NCBI GenBank assembly: GCA_014607495.2
Contig: CP053169.1
Location: 9,858,001-9,922,000, forward strand
Direction of reading: 5' to 3'
Length of the DNA stretch: 64,000 bases
DNA from: Carposina sasakii
Lineage: Eukaryota > Arthropoda > Insecta > Lepidoptera > Carposinidae
How positions within the stretch are numbered: the stretch's first letter is position 1; every line of letters starts with the position of its first letter. Shown in pieces: positions 13,116-29,269 of this stretch. The notes below the pieces were generated by a model that worked only from the letters and a program-made list of their open reading frames with translations, did no database searches and was not told where the DNA came from. The translations under genes and the position numbers were made by a program.

Positions 13116-13324
13116 CACTATGGGTGTGCCCACCACCGGGCCCTACACCCTCCACTGACCCTCGGATCTGATAACTCATAATTGCGACAACAGGCACTTG
13201 CACTAACTATAATCGCCATGAGAAACCAGACCCGAGCACCTAGCATGCAAGACGATACATTGCACTATTCCGAAATCAAAACTGTGTGAAAAAAGAAATG
13301 GGTGTGGTGGGCACACCCATAGTG
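13116..13324. mobile_element. MITE with CACTATGGGTG inverted ends
   Basis: The terminal inverted repeat CACTATGGGTGTGCCCACCA appears at both ends of a 209-bp non-coding unit. The 6-bp word AATGTT directly abuts both ends (13110-13115 and 13325-13330), consistent with a target duplication. Related copies lie near 12085-12235 and 29270-29445. Superfamily not assigned: the CACTA start recalls CACTA/CMC elements, but the 6-bp duplication does not fit their usual 2-4 bp. Confidence 0.8.
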
Positions 13325-13488
13325 AATGTTTGAACTTCCGAATTGTAGCGCCTAATACAATTTCATTTATAAAGTAATTAATGTGTTGAGAAAAAGAGAC
13401 GACATATTGTAGTGCGATTATTGACCAGTATAAACTGATCTCCGCGTCCATTGAAAAAAACATAAATAAAAAAAATTAATTTACTTAC

Positions 13489-13568
13489 CGGTGAAATGTT
13501 ATGCCATCTTTTTTGTAACTTGACGTCTTAGCGTTCTTTCCACACCATTTCAAGGAACAATAACCCAT
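13489..13568 (-). CDS. Orphan THAP-domain first exon
   Basis: The minus strand encodes MGYCSLKWCGKN, then KKDGITFHR, followed directly by a GTAAGT donor. This is the amino-terminal half of a THAP zinc finger (start methionine, Cys-x4-Cys, ending FHR). The splice position after FHR matches exon 1 of the THAP gene at 53524-56816. No second exon with tryptophan and Cys-x2-His was found downstream on this strand. It is either a truncated gene, an exon of a gene with a very long intron, or the N-terminus of a decayed THAP-bearing transposon. Confidence 0.55.
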
Positions 13569-13876
13569 GATGACACGGTTATTTAATGAAAAGTAATAAG
13601 TTTTAAAATAAAAACAATGCAATTTACATGCACGTGCGCACGGGTCATTAACTTGGTAACATACTGGGGCTAGCTTTCCGAGCGCGAAATTGTATACACC
13701 CCAGAAACAGTATGAGTGGCGCGCGTATCTTATCCTGTATGAGGTATCTTTAGGAGGTAATCTATGGCCGTAAACTAGAGTGCTACCATATAAAAAAAGC
13801 AGTGGCAACACGTGCAGGTTTTATATATTTCTGGTCAGGGTATAAATAAGAATACGAATTGTTGAATTATAATTTA

Positions 13877-14721
13877 CTAGCTGTTGCCCGCGACTTCGTC
13901 CGCGTCAACAAACAGAATAAAATATTTTAAAGTAGGTACTTCTGCGTAAATTATATTTTTTGATTTATTTTCTTGTGGCAGAAGAACATACTGATTTTCT
14001 CCGCAACCCGATCTTGACAACGCGACATATAATTGGCCCTGTGAAAAGCTGTCTTGACGTAAGTCAATTCCAACGTGTTTAAACGTTTGCCCCTGTGATT
14101 TATTAATTGTTACAGCAAAAGATAACTTAACAGGGAATTGAATTCTTTTAAAATGTTGAATAACTTTTCCTAAGACGGTATTTTCATATCTCTCAAAATT
14201 TAGCTGGGCTGTTAAGGGTTCTGCATCAGGTTATCTAGACCTTCAATTTTATTACGTTATTAGAAAGTGCTTATCATGCTGAGCAACTTTTCCTAAGACG
14301 GTATTTTCATATCTCTCAAAGTTTAGCTGGGCTGCTAAGGGTTCTGCATCAGGCAGTCTAGACCTTCAATTTTTTTCTTTCATATCATTTCTACGTCATT
14401 TTATTCTTTCATACATATTTTTTGGATAACTTGAACCGTTTACGCAGCGCACGCAACGGAAGTCTCCAAAGTTGAATAATTTTCCCCGTTTTTTCTACAT
14501 TTTCCTCTTATTCTTCGTCCCTATTGGTCGCACTGTGATGATATATAGCCTAAAGCCTTCCTCGATAAATGGACTATCCAACACAAAAATAATTTTTTAA
14601 TTCGACCCAGTAGTTCCGGAGATTAGCGCGTTCAATCAAACAAACAAACAAACAAACAAACTCTTCAGCTTTATAATATTATTATTAATTATTAATATAT
14701 TAATTAATATATTAGTATAGA
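13877..14721 (-). mobile_element. Helitron remnant with helicase C-terminal fragment (copy B)
   Basis: Both Helitron ends are intact. On the minus strand the element starts TCTATACTAATATATTAATT at 14721 after A. It ends with a hairpin built from CGCGGAC and GTCGCG, then GCAACAGCTAG, followed by T. CTAG fits the CTRR terminus, and the A/T flanks fit Helitron insertion without target duplication. The region 13885-14145 encodes the same Pif1-type helicase tail as copy A. Near-identity to copy A means both derive from the same internally deleted master. Confidence 0.88.
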
Positions 14722-14807
14722 TTCATGCTTAGTCTATTTTTTTTATTCGCTTGCAGTTGCATTGGACTGTACAAACTTAAGGTGTGGTATTTCTATCTGA
14801 TTTTTCA

Positions 14808-14990
14808 TTAGTTGTACAGAAGTTGTCCCGTTGTTTTTAAGCCAGTTTTTACAAACAGGATTGATGCAACCGTTTCATTATCCAGCCTATTACGTTTATC
14901 CGTTTTGATATTTTGAAGATCACTAAATAACCGTTCTACGGCAGCATTGGAAAAAGGCAGTGACATAAAATAATTTATCAAAATTGGCAG
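14808..14990 (-). pseudogene. hAT transposase C-terminal dimerisation fragment
   Basis: The minus-strand frame ending in TAA at 14808 encodes LPFSNAAVERLFSD, KTDKRNRLDNETV and ILFVKTGLK, the signature of the hAT C-terminal dimerisation domain. An in-frame stop lies about 30 codons into the upstream sequence, so this is either a last exon or a fragment. The Transib element at 15013 begins just upstream and separates it from any 5' part. A minus-strand frame at 19025-19222 with a GTAAGT donor, on the far side of the Transib, may be an earlier exon of the same gene, but it has no clear hAT motif. Confidence 0.75.
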
Positions 14991-15012
14991 TTAAGCGAAT
15001 TTGCGTCTGCCG

Positions 15013-15363
15013 CACGGTGGGCTGAAAAACGGCTTTCATAGACATAGGAATCAAAAGTGGCAAATACCGAATTTCTAATCGAATATCGCTTCTACTAGTT
15101 ATTATCATATACTCAAATGATACTCGCATCAATCTGCACAAAAACAAAGGACTTATAATTTTTTTACGAAAAATTTGTATGAAGCTAGAATAAAAATTTA
15201 ATTATCTCTTAAACGGCAAGGAAAACCGTAATATCCTTACAGGTAGTGTTAGTACTAATTATTTATGATTTTTTGACGTACTACAAATAACGGTTATCAC
15301 TGCCGATTTTTTTTAAAAAATCATCAAAATATTTTTATTTATTTTTACATATGAAACGGTTCC
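15013..15363. repeat. Transib terminal inverted repeat, left arm
   Basis: Begins CACGGTG and ends at AAACGGTTCC. It is the inverse of 18577-18927, with differences I could see only at an ACGGCAAGG/ATGGCAAGG site, a TGTTAG/TTTTAG site, one base in a T/A run, and ATATGAAAC/ATACGAAAC. The mirror-image short frames in the two arms are not genes. Confidence 0.93.
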
Positions 15364-15643
15364 CTTTATTGTCTAACTTAAGAAAATCGATATTATGAAT
15401 GTGGTTAACTCAAATGATATGAATTTATAGGTATAAAACAAGAAAAATATAAAAAAATGCTGTTTATTTTAAGTTACAAAAATGTTCTTAATTATACAAA
15501 ATATTCAATTAAATTATAATTGAACCAAATAGTACAGTAATCTTACATAATTAATAAAAAAAATTGAAAAATGAGAGTGATGAAAATTCGTATTTTTTTT
15601 TACATTAGAAAGAAAGAAAGAAAAGAAGTATATTTTTCTTATA

Positions 15644-17758
15644 TTACGAATTTTCATCATTCTCGTTGTCGGATTCCAATTCTGAGTCAGAATCCAAGTT
15701 AGTTACATCTAAAAACTCGAACTCAGTTTCCTGAAACTGGATTAAGTCGAGAGTTTCACCAAAAAAGCTTAGTTTTCTCTTACTATCTAGCTTAGGCCTT
15801 TGTGCACTTAATAAGGGATCAGAGGAAATGACAAGCATATTTAAAATATCTTGATTTGAATCTTGCCTGCTTCTTTTTCGCGAATGATTTTCCCGGAACC
15901 TCCTAAAATCTTTATTTCGCGACTCTGAGGCTTCTTCAGAGAGAGCCCCAATGGGCACAATGTCATTTTTCTCAATGATGTCAGCCCCGTGTATTAACAA
16001 TTTATGTACGGTTGCCGACATGTAGTACCAATCGTATAATTCTACGTACTTTTCTGCCGTTTTGCGGGAAAAATCTTTGAACTTGTTCACATCGATTTTC
16101 TCGCCAGATGTTATTGCTTGCAAAATCACAGCAAATCTTTTTATGAGCTCCTCATCCAACCCGGTAATAGCTGCAGTTGTATTTGGAAACTCGAAAAACT
16201 TTCGTGCGGTATTGCCATCATTGGTGGTTCCCGAGCCCTGTTTTACTATATCAATCAACAGATTGAGCTCATCTTTAAATTTGTCCTGAATGTGTTTTTT
16301 TCTTGTCTGCAACATTTCTTTGTGCTCATTACTTCTCGCTGCCCACTGTTTGAAGTCAAGCCTGTACGCAATATGTAACAGACATTCCATGCAATTTATA
16401 CGGGCGTGTAAGGATGACAAACCAAATTCATATACGTCAGAACACACAGTCTTCGAAGTTACAACATCTAATCGGTTCATTTCTGTTGGTTTTGCTAAGC
16501 ACAGGTAGCACGATGCGTTTGATCTGGCTTCAGAAAGGTACGTGCAGACTTTAGCGTCGATCATTGTCATCATTAGATGATGAGTCACCCTGTTATTATT
16601 ACTGCTCTCTGTGGGGATAAGATCCTTAATTTCATCATCCATTTGTCTTTTGTGATCAATTACAACTGCTTCACTCTCTTTTACAAAAGTAAACTGGACT
16701 GGACGACAATACAAAGCTGAGCATGGTTTTGGGTTCGTCCATAAAGTATTATCTCCATCTGTCAGTTTTAGTGGGACCAAAGAGGTCATAAAAATGCTGG
16801 AATCATCCTGCTCGCCCTCCATTTTCTGCTTGTACCGGCTTTGGTTGGAGGCACCATCAAATCCCCACTTGGATATCAGCTTTAGCTGCTTATTTTGCAC
16901 ATCGTCAGAAAGACTTTGAAGAATCCTCGTCACTGTGATGTCCAGTAAAGCTTGAAGTGTAATTCGAGCCGATGAATCCGTAACTGACACTGATTGATTC
17001 GGAGGGTAGCAACTAAGCTTAGTTTGTTGCACTTTGTAGTAAGATGGATATATATCATTAGCACCTTCGCGAATGGCAGCCTCTCGCAATGTAATATATT
17101 GCCACTTTGATAGTTTTAGTGAAAGAAGCAATCCAAGCGCTTTCTCTGCTGTAAAAACCACTTTTTTCACTGGTTTTTTAAGCGTCTCACTAATTGTAGC
17201 CGCTGCTTCAGGATTTTTCATCATATATTCGATCACTGAAGCGATATCTCCATGCCCTTCTTCTTTTAAACGTGCTGCAGCTGCATAGGCCAATTCACTG
17301 GAATCTTCGCTTGTATGGTCATCAGATCTTCTCTTTTTCTGTTTGTTTCCTAGATCTTCAAAGGGTTTTCGGGACCTTTTTGTCATTGTCCCAACAGACG
17401 ATGATGTTACTGCACTAACGGACGATGACGTCGACGGTTCTTGAGAGATGGTGTGTATATCATCAATAGTTTCTCGATTAACCAAAGTTTGCACACAACT
17501 TGGCCAATCAATATTTGCTTGCAGCCAATTTCCGTACAGTCTTCTGAAATTATCAAGGAATCTGCTGGATTTCTGCCACCTCTGTAAAGCAGCTCGCGTA
17601 AACCTTCGACAAAATTCTTTAACAGTTACTTGATCTTCGACAGAAAGGCAATCGCCTATGCGGGATACAAGTGCACCAAACAATACTTCATGATTAAATG
17701 AAGTAGTCTCACTTTTTAGAAGAACAAACAAGTCTAAATTGGTGATTAAACTTTCCAT
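15644..17758 (-). CDS. Transib transposase, RAG1-core-like, intact
   Basis: This 704-residue uninterrupted frame starts at the ATG of MESLITNLDLF; the frame opens six codons earlier without an ATG. Residue positions: about 110-155 is a Ser-rich then basic linker (KRSRKPFE, KQKKRRS). KWGFDGASNQSRYKQK with D301 is the first catalytic aspartate block. MIDAKV with D401 is the second. CYLC (C417, C420) matches the RAG1/Transib zinc cysteines, and HKLLIH (H585, H590) the zinc histidines. SEEASESRNKDFRRFRE (glutamates 608-612) is where the third catalytic acid belongs. The C-terminus is acidic. The length is normal for Transib. Known for the family: DDE cut-and-paste transposase using a hairpin mechanism like RAG1. 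All catalytic residues are present, so activity is possible but unproven. Confidence 0.95.
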   Translation of the reverse strand: MESLITNLDLFVLLKSETTSFNHEVLFGALVSRIGDCLSVEDQVTVKEFCRRFTRAALQRWQKSSRFLDNFRRLYGNWLQANIDWPSCVQTLVNRETIDDIHTISQEPSTSSSVSAVTSSSVGTMTKRSRKPFEDLGNKQKKRRSDDHTSEDSSELAYAAAARLKEEGHGDIASVIEYMMKNPEAAATISETLKKPVKKVVFTAEKALGLLLSLKLSKWQYITLREAAIREGANDIYPSYYKVQQTKLSCYPPNQSVSVTDSSARITLQALLDITVTRILQSLSDDVQNKQLKLISKWGFDGASNQSRYKQKMEGEQDDSSIFMTSLVPLKLTDGDNTLWTNPKPCSALYCRPVQFTFVKESEAVVIDHKRQMDDEIKDLIPTESSNNNRVTHHLMMTMIDAKVCTYLSEARSNASCYLCLAKPTEMNRLDVVTSKTVCSDVYEFGLSSLHARINCMECLLHIAYRLDFKQWAARSNEHKEMLQTRKKHIQDKFKDELNLLIDIVKQGSGTTNDGNTARKFFEFPNTTAAITGLDEELIKRFAVILQAITSGEKIDVNKFKDFSRKTAEKYVELYDWYYMSATVHKLLIHGADIIEKNDIVPIGALSEEASESRNKDFRRFRENHSRKRSRQDSNQDILNMLVISSDPLLSAQRPKLDSKRKLSFFGETLDLIQFQETEFEFLDVTNLDSDSELESDNENDENS

Positions 17759-18184
17759 TATTTGATTTAAAATCACAGAGCAAATATTATTTAGTGTTAA
17801 CAGTTACACGGATGTGAACAATTTAAATTAAAAGCAAAAGTTTAGTCCTTTTATAGCAAAAAATCGATAATTAGTTAACTACCCCCATTAGACTTTTCAA
17901 AGAAGTACTAAAGAAAACTTATAGTCGACAATATAACACATTAGCACAACTAATTACCACATTAGCTAATCAGAAAAAAGTGATGCAGTCCAAAGATTGC
18001 ATTGTTGCGCGATATTGCTAATTATTTAATCACCTATTTAGTCTCTTCAGAAGCCTAAATTATTAGAATTACTTAATCACTTACCTAGTTACAATGAAAC
18101 TAAACAATTACTTAACAATTCTTTATGGTATTTTTAATGTATCTAAAATTGAAAACTTATTTTGGTTGATCAATATCCCACTGA

Positions 18185-18440
18185 GGCCGTGTGGTGTCCG
18201 GCAGAATAGAATAGCACCAACCCTCCATACACAGGGGCGTAAAAGGCGACTAATACGCTTGTATTAGTCGCCGTTTAGCCTGAGCCTCAATAGACCAGAA
18301 AATGGGCAGCAGCATTTTCATTATACTATGGTCTTTTACATCGATCTCCAACCTGCCTGCCAAGCGTGGAGATTATGGCAACATTCTCCCACGGGAGAGG
18401 CTCAGGTCCAGCAGTGGACTGTTATGGGCTGATGATGATG
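18185..18440 (+). mobile_element. SINE inserted in the Transib element
   Basis: A 256-bp unit from GGCCGTGTGGTGTCCGGC to a GATGATGATG tail. It is flanked by a perfect 13-bp target duplication AATATCCCACTGA (18172-18184 and 18441-18453). It contains a hairpin-like pair GGCGACTAATAC/GTATTAGTCGCC and the SINE word AGGTCCAGCAGTGGACTG. The long duplication and 3' repeat tail show LINE-driven insertion after the Transib arrived. It lies upstream of the transposase start and could affect its promoter. Confidence 0.88.
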
Positions 18441-18576
18441 AATATCCCACTGAAAATAGATGTCTAAGTGCGGAAGTACAATAAACTTTTGCCTACCCTT
18501 TTGGAAGTAGACAGGGGATGCTAATTTTATATTTTGCGTTGTTAAAATTCTGTGTTTCTCAACTTAAACACGAAAA

Positions 18577-18927
18577 GGAACCGTTTCGTATGTAAAAATA
18601 AATAAAAATATTTTGATGATTTTTAAAAAAAAATCGGCAGTGATAACCGTTATTTGTAGTACGTCAAAAAATCATAAATAATTAGTACTAAAACTACCTG
18701 TAAGGATATTACGGTTTTCCTTGCCATTTAAGAGATAATTAAATTTTTATTCTAGCTTCATACAAATTTTTCGTAAAAAAATTATAAGTCCTTTGTTTTT
18801 GTGCAGATTGATGCGAGTATCATTTGAGTATATGATAATAACTAGTAGAAGCGATATTCGATTAGAAATTCGGTATTTGCCACTTTTGATTCCTATGTCT
18901 ATGAAAGCCGTTTTTCAGCCCACCGTG
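18577..18927. repeat. Transib terminal inverted repeat, right arm
   Basis: Inverse partner of 15013-15363, ending CAGCCCACCGTG at 18927, followed directly by the target duplication TGCCG. Confidence 0.93.
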
Positions 18928-19024
18928 TGCCGTCAACATTTTTTTTTTCAAACATTTTTTTACATTAGCCTACAGTATCCGTGGAATTGTTACAATCCAT
19001 ATCTGATTCTGCAAGGAGATTTCT

Positions 19025-19222
19025 CTATTCCTTGTCCAGCTCTGTTAAATCTACCGTAATGTGCGATGGAATGTGTTTTTTCTCGATTGACCAATAATAA
19101 ATATGAAAGAACATACTTACCGATTTTTTTGCAGAAATATTAATTAGCCACCGATCAACTTTTCTCTTTAAACAACCGTCGCAATAAATATTTGTAGCCG
19201 TAGATAGGTTTACTTGGAGCAT
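19025..19222 (-). other. Possible exon of an interrupted gene
   Basis: A minus-strand frame begins at an ATG (19222) and reads MLQVNLSTATNIYCDGC and VDRWLINISAKKS before a GTAAGT donor near 19120. It lies 5' of the hAT tail at 14808 on the same strand, with the Transib between them. It may be a first exon of that hAT-derived gene, but no diagnostic domain is visible. Confidence 0.3.
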
Positions 19223-19648
19223 TTAATTAATCGAACCTACAACATTTTTTTTTAAAATAAACGTGTACAAAATGTAAGTAGAAATGTACATTACAACGTA
19301 AATAAATTGACAGTTAGTGATGCGCAGTTAGTAGAAAATAGATTTTTTTAGTTATTACACTAGTGCCAAAGCTAAAAACTACAGCACAATAATCTTTGAA
19401 GGGGAAAAGAGTCCCGAGAAGGGGAAATCTGAATTGAGATGTGGGGAAAGGAAATCTTTAAAGTGGAAACACTGTTTTGTCAAGAATTTTTTCGGCTTAA
19501 GGACTTGTTTCCAGGCCAGTAAAATTTAATTTAAAAAAAAAGGCAAGGTGACGACGGTTTAGGGTTTATTGGTTTTTAATTTTCGTTCTTTAAAATTAAT
19601 TCTAATTTCGTGAAATTTCTATCTCTGTTATATCTCAAAATTGTCAAA

Positions 19649-26211
<6,563 letters not shown>

Positions 26212-27229
26212 CTGTATAACGGGTAGGTGCGAGGGAGACAGAGGACCTTTGGTGACCCTAAACTTGCAAGGATTGCTATTGCTACGAGAAAACGACGAAA
26301 AAACTGCGTATTTTGCACTTTTTGTATTTTTTGGTCCTTCGAACCGGATGCTAGTGCGATAGACTTATCTCACTCGTTAAAAAACTATAGTTTATAATTT
26401 ATTTCATTTGCAGTGTGTGCGAAAGAAACAAAATATGCAACACGCAGTTTCTCATGTTTGATTTGGATTGGTCAATTGCGATTAATTAAAAATAGTGTTC
26501 GCTAATACGCTGTGGAATGACATTTTTTTATTTTAAGTCTAAATCTTTATTTGGCTATAATTATTGATATTTTGTGTTTCTTTTTTAATTTTTGTTACGA
26601 CTGTGCTTTATACATAATACATAATAATACTTAATTTGAGTACATATTAATTGTATGAAAAATAATTATTTTTCTATCTCAAAGATATCTTTGTGAAACC
26701 AAATGAATATGTACCTAATATTTTTCTTATTTTTATATTGCAATGGATTCCTAATCCATAGAGCGAGATGCAATGCTGTCTCTCTTATCTCTCGCTCGCA
26801 CATCCAAATACTGTTGTTAAGTTCCAAAGCGAAAAAAATCCTGGATTTTTTGTGAATCGTAATCTATTAACTTAACTTTATAACCCTGCAAAGTTTCAGC
26901 GACAGAGGAATTATGTTGAGTCTCCATACAAAGGATTTCCTCGTCGATTGGTCTAATAAGGAGAAAGTACTGTCTCTATTTGGATCAACTTTCAAAGAAA
27001 GATGGCATCAACTTAATCCTTTAGCTATGGTTATCATTGTAAAAATCTACCCTTATTAAATGTAAAAATACCAGTGCTTATAAAAATATGTTTATCTAAT
27101 CTGTGATTTTGATTTACCTACCAATGTATAACATTTATAAGTAAGTCGACGTTTGTTAAATGTTTTTTGAAATTAAATATTTTGTAATACTTCAAGATTT
27201 TGGTATCAATTATTAGTTTAAGTCATAAT
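26212..27229. other. LRRC47 3' region and intergenic sequence
   Basis: Contains the LRRC47 3' UTR of unknown extent. No clean AATAAA close to the stop was singled out. No other gene. Confidence 0.4.
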
Positions 27230-27813
27230 CTGCACCCGTATGATGAATTTGGTGAGAGCGAGATCTTTTAAACGTCAAATCCACAGAGCTAAGTAATGAC
27301 TAGACAAGGCAAGTGTTTCTACTTGGTGTGTAAAAAGGGATTGCAAACCACTTCTATCAGCCCTAATTCACTCAGTCCTGGCTCGAGAACGTGTGTCTAT
27401 TCAAATTCTTAAGTCTATTTTTTACATGCAAAGTACACTTAGTTTATCTAGTTATTAATAACGAGTCTCGAGTGAGACATCTCGGTCTCACCAGCACCCG
27501 TATGATGAATTTGGTGAGAGCGAGATGTCTCACTTTTAAAGTAAAATTTACAGAGCTATCAATAACTAGATAAACTAAGTGGATATACTTTGCATGTAAA
27601 AAATAGTCTTAAGAGTTAGAATAGACACTCGTTCTCGAGCCAGGACTGAAGGAATTAGAGCTGTGTTAGAAGGAATTAGAGAGAAGTGGTTTGTAAACCC
27701 TTTTTACACACCAAGTGGAAACACTTGCCTTGTCTAGATATTAGTTAGCTCTGTGGATATGACGTTTAAAAGTGAGACATCTCGCTCTCACCAAATTCAT
27801 CATACCGGTGCAG
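27230..27813. repeat. 584-bp composite palindrome
   Basis: CTGCACCCGTATGATGAATT at the left edge is mirrored by AATTCATCATACCGGTGCAG at the right. The arms match over most of their length, including CAAGGCAAGTGTTTC and TTTTTACATGCAAAGTA in both orientations. The outer end sequence recurs near the centre (CACCCGTATGATGAATTTGG at about 27488), so the right half is itself a MITE-like unit and the left half an inverted partner. No target duplication was identified. Confidence 0.85.
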
Positions 27814-28044
27814 ATTCATCTACGGGGGCTGTTTTGGTTTACGGTCCCTATTGTGTGGACCAAAAATTCCGTCATAATAATGTTACGTAGAGATGAAGTC
27901 CATTAACACTTTAACGGTATTTAAAAATGACATATGACAGCTAAATGCATCGAATAGCCTGTGCTGGCTGATGTGGAGTTTCACTAGAATACATCAGCTG
28001 CATCTCCTTCCGTGCATGTCGTAAGAGTCGTCTAAGGAACTCGG

Positions 28045-28234
28045 CCCCCTGATTACCTAATTTGCAATAACAAAACCGAAGCAATGCGATAGCGAAAATT
28101 GTACAATATTCGCCTTGAAATGTCACAAGTTCCTTTGAAATTCATTTTACGTAATACGAATTTGACAAGCAATCGGCGATTTTTGTACAATTTTCGCTAT
28201 CGCTTTGTCTTTGCTAGTTAGGTAATAAGGGGGC
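28045..28234. mobile_element. Palindromic MITE family 'TTATTACCTAACTAGC', copy 1
   Basis: About 190 bp with inverted arms CTAATTTGCAATAACAAAAC...GCGATAGCGAAAATTGTAC and the mirrored GTACAATTTTCGCTATCGC...GCTAGTTAGGTAATAAGGGG. The centre is TTTTACGTAATACGAATTTG. Sister copies: 34831-34990, 37009-37196, 41793-41975, 49553-49742. Non-coding. Confidence 0.8.
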
Positions 28235-28411
28235 GGGCTTTCCTTTAGGCGATAAACTAGCAACTTGTCGCTGAACATTAACATCTGTCCCCGCTATGCC
28301 GAACGTGGGATGTCATTTAGGATCTACAACCGTGTCTATAATGTTTGTGTATGGAATAACTGTTTGACTTAACCAATGTTTATTTAATGTAATATTCTTT
28401 TGTAATAGCAC

Positions 28412-29251
28412 TACAGGGTGATTTTTGGTCGTCAACGTTACCGAAAACTACGGAATCTCATCATCACGATCATTTTTCTCCATGGAACCATACCTGGGAA
28501 GTGTCTGGTTTCCAAAATATTAGGGTCTAATGATGAATAAATATACTGCGGTTTTCTGCATAAATGCACACTGACCCGTATAGCAAGATTTTTTCACGAG
28601 AAATAATTATTATCTGTCTATGAAATAACTAGCTGTTGCCCGCGACTTCGTCCGCGTCAACAACTTATCATGCTGAGCAACTTTTCCTAAGACGGTATTT
28701 TCATATCTCTCAAAGTTTAGCTGGGCTGCTAAGGGTTCTGCATCAGGCAGTCTAGACCTTCAATTTTTTTCTTTCATATCATTTCTACGTCATTTTATTC
28801 TTTCATACATATTTTTTGGATAACTTGAACCGTTTACGCAGCGCACGCAACGGAAGTCTCCAAAGTTGAATAATTTTCCCCGTTTTTTCCACATTTTCCT
28901 CTTATTCTTCGTCCCTATTGGTCGCACTGTGATGATATATAGCCTAAAGCCTTCCTCGATAAATGGACTATCCAACACAAAAAGAATTTTTTAATTCGAC
29001 CCAGTAGTTCCGGAGATTAGCGCGTTCAAACAAACAAACTCTTCAGCTTTATAATATTATTAGTATAGATAATAGTATAGATAATAAATATAATAAACAC
29101 TGGACACTATAAATTTTGCCCGATCTAGTAATTTAAAAAAAAATCAAAAAATTTATATCGTTTCCCACCATTTTTTTGGCATAAACTTACTTTATTTGAT
29201 GTATAAAGTACGTATCCTTCGTTAAGGGTGGGAACGAAAAAACACCCTGTA
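28412..29251. mobile_element. MITE family 'TACAGGGTGATTTTTGG', carrying a Helitron insertion
   Basis: Ends TACAGGGTGATTTTTGGTCG and AAAAAACACCCTGTA are inverted. The same 390-bp unit occurs uninterrupted at 35485-35873 and 37218-37603. Here it is split by Helitron copy C at 28629-29069. TA at the ends suggests a Tc1/mariner-type duplication. Confidence 0.8.
28629..29069 (-). mobile_element. Helitron remnant (copy C), internally deleted
   Basis: Ends in the hairpin and CAACAGCTAG before T, and starts TCTATACTAATAATATTATA after A, as in copy B. It lacks the helicase fragment entirely. A second TAGTATAGAT word lies just outside at 29073-29082. Confidence 0.85.
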
Positions 29252-29269
29252 GGTATGTAGATTATTAAT

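Larger units (their letters stand above)
15008..18932 (-). mobile_element. Complete Transib transposon (15013-18927) with 5-bp target duplication
   Basis: Both ends begin CACGGTGGGCTGAAAAACGG and run as a 351-bp inverted repeat (15013-15363 and 18577-18927). I counted about four substitutions between the two arms, which suggests a recent insertion. The perfect GC-rich 5-bp duplication TGCCG lies at 15008-15012 and 18928-18932, the size made by Transib and RAG transposition. The terminal heptamer CACGGTG differs at one base from the RSS heptamer CACAGTG. The element encodes one intact minus-strand transposase. A SINE at 18185-18440 lies between the transposase start and the right arm. Confidence 0.95.

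Noticed and set aside
13203..13463. 86-codon minus-strand frame beside the THAP exon
   Set aside because: Half of it lies in the CACTATGGGTG MITE and no THAP second-exon features (Trp, Cys-x2-His, AVP) are present.
15032..15051. RSS-like nonamer 12 or 23 bases after the CACGGTG heptamer
   Set aside because: The sequences at those distances are GCTTTCATA and CATAGGAAT, which do not resemble ACAAAAACC.
14923..15147. Open frame repeated in mirror image at 18793-19059
   Set aside because: Both lie in the two Transib terminal inverted repeats, so they are the same DNA read twice and not a gene pair.
17759..17776. Transposase start six codons upstream
   Set aside because: The upstream codon is GTG. 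The first ATG in frame is at 17758, and the same reasoning moves RAD54 to 58556 and LRRC47 to 19649.
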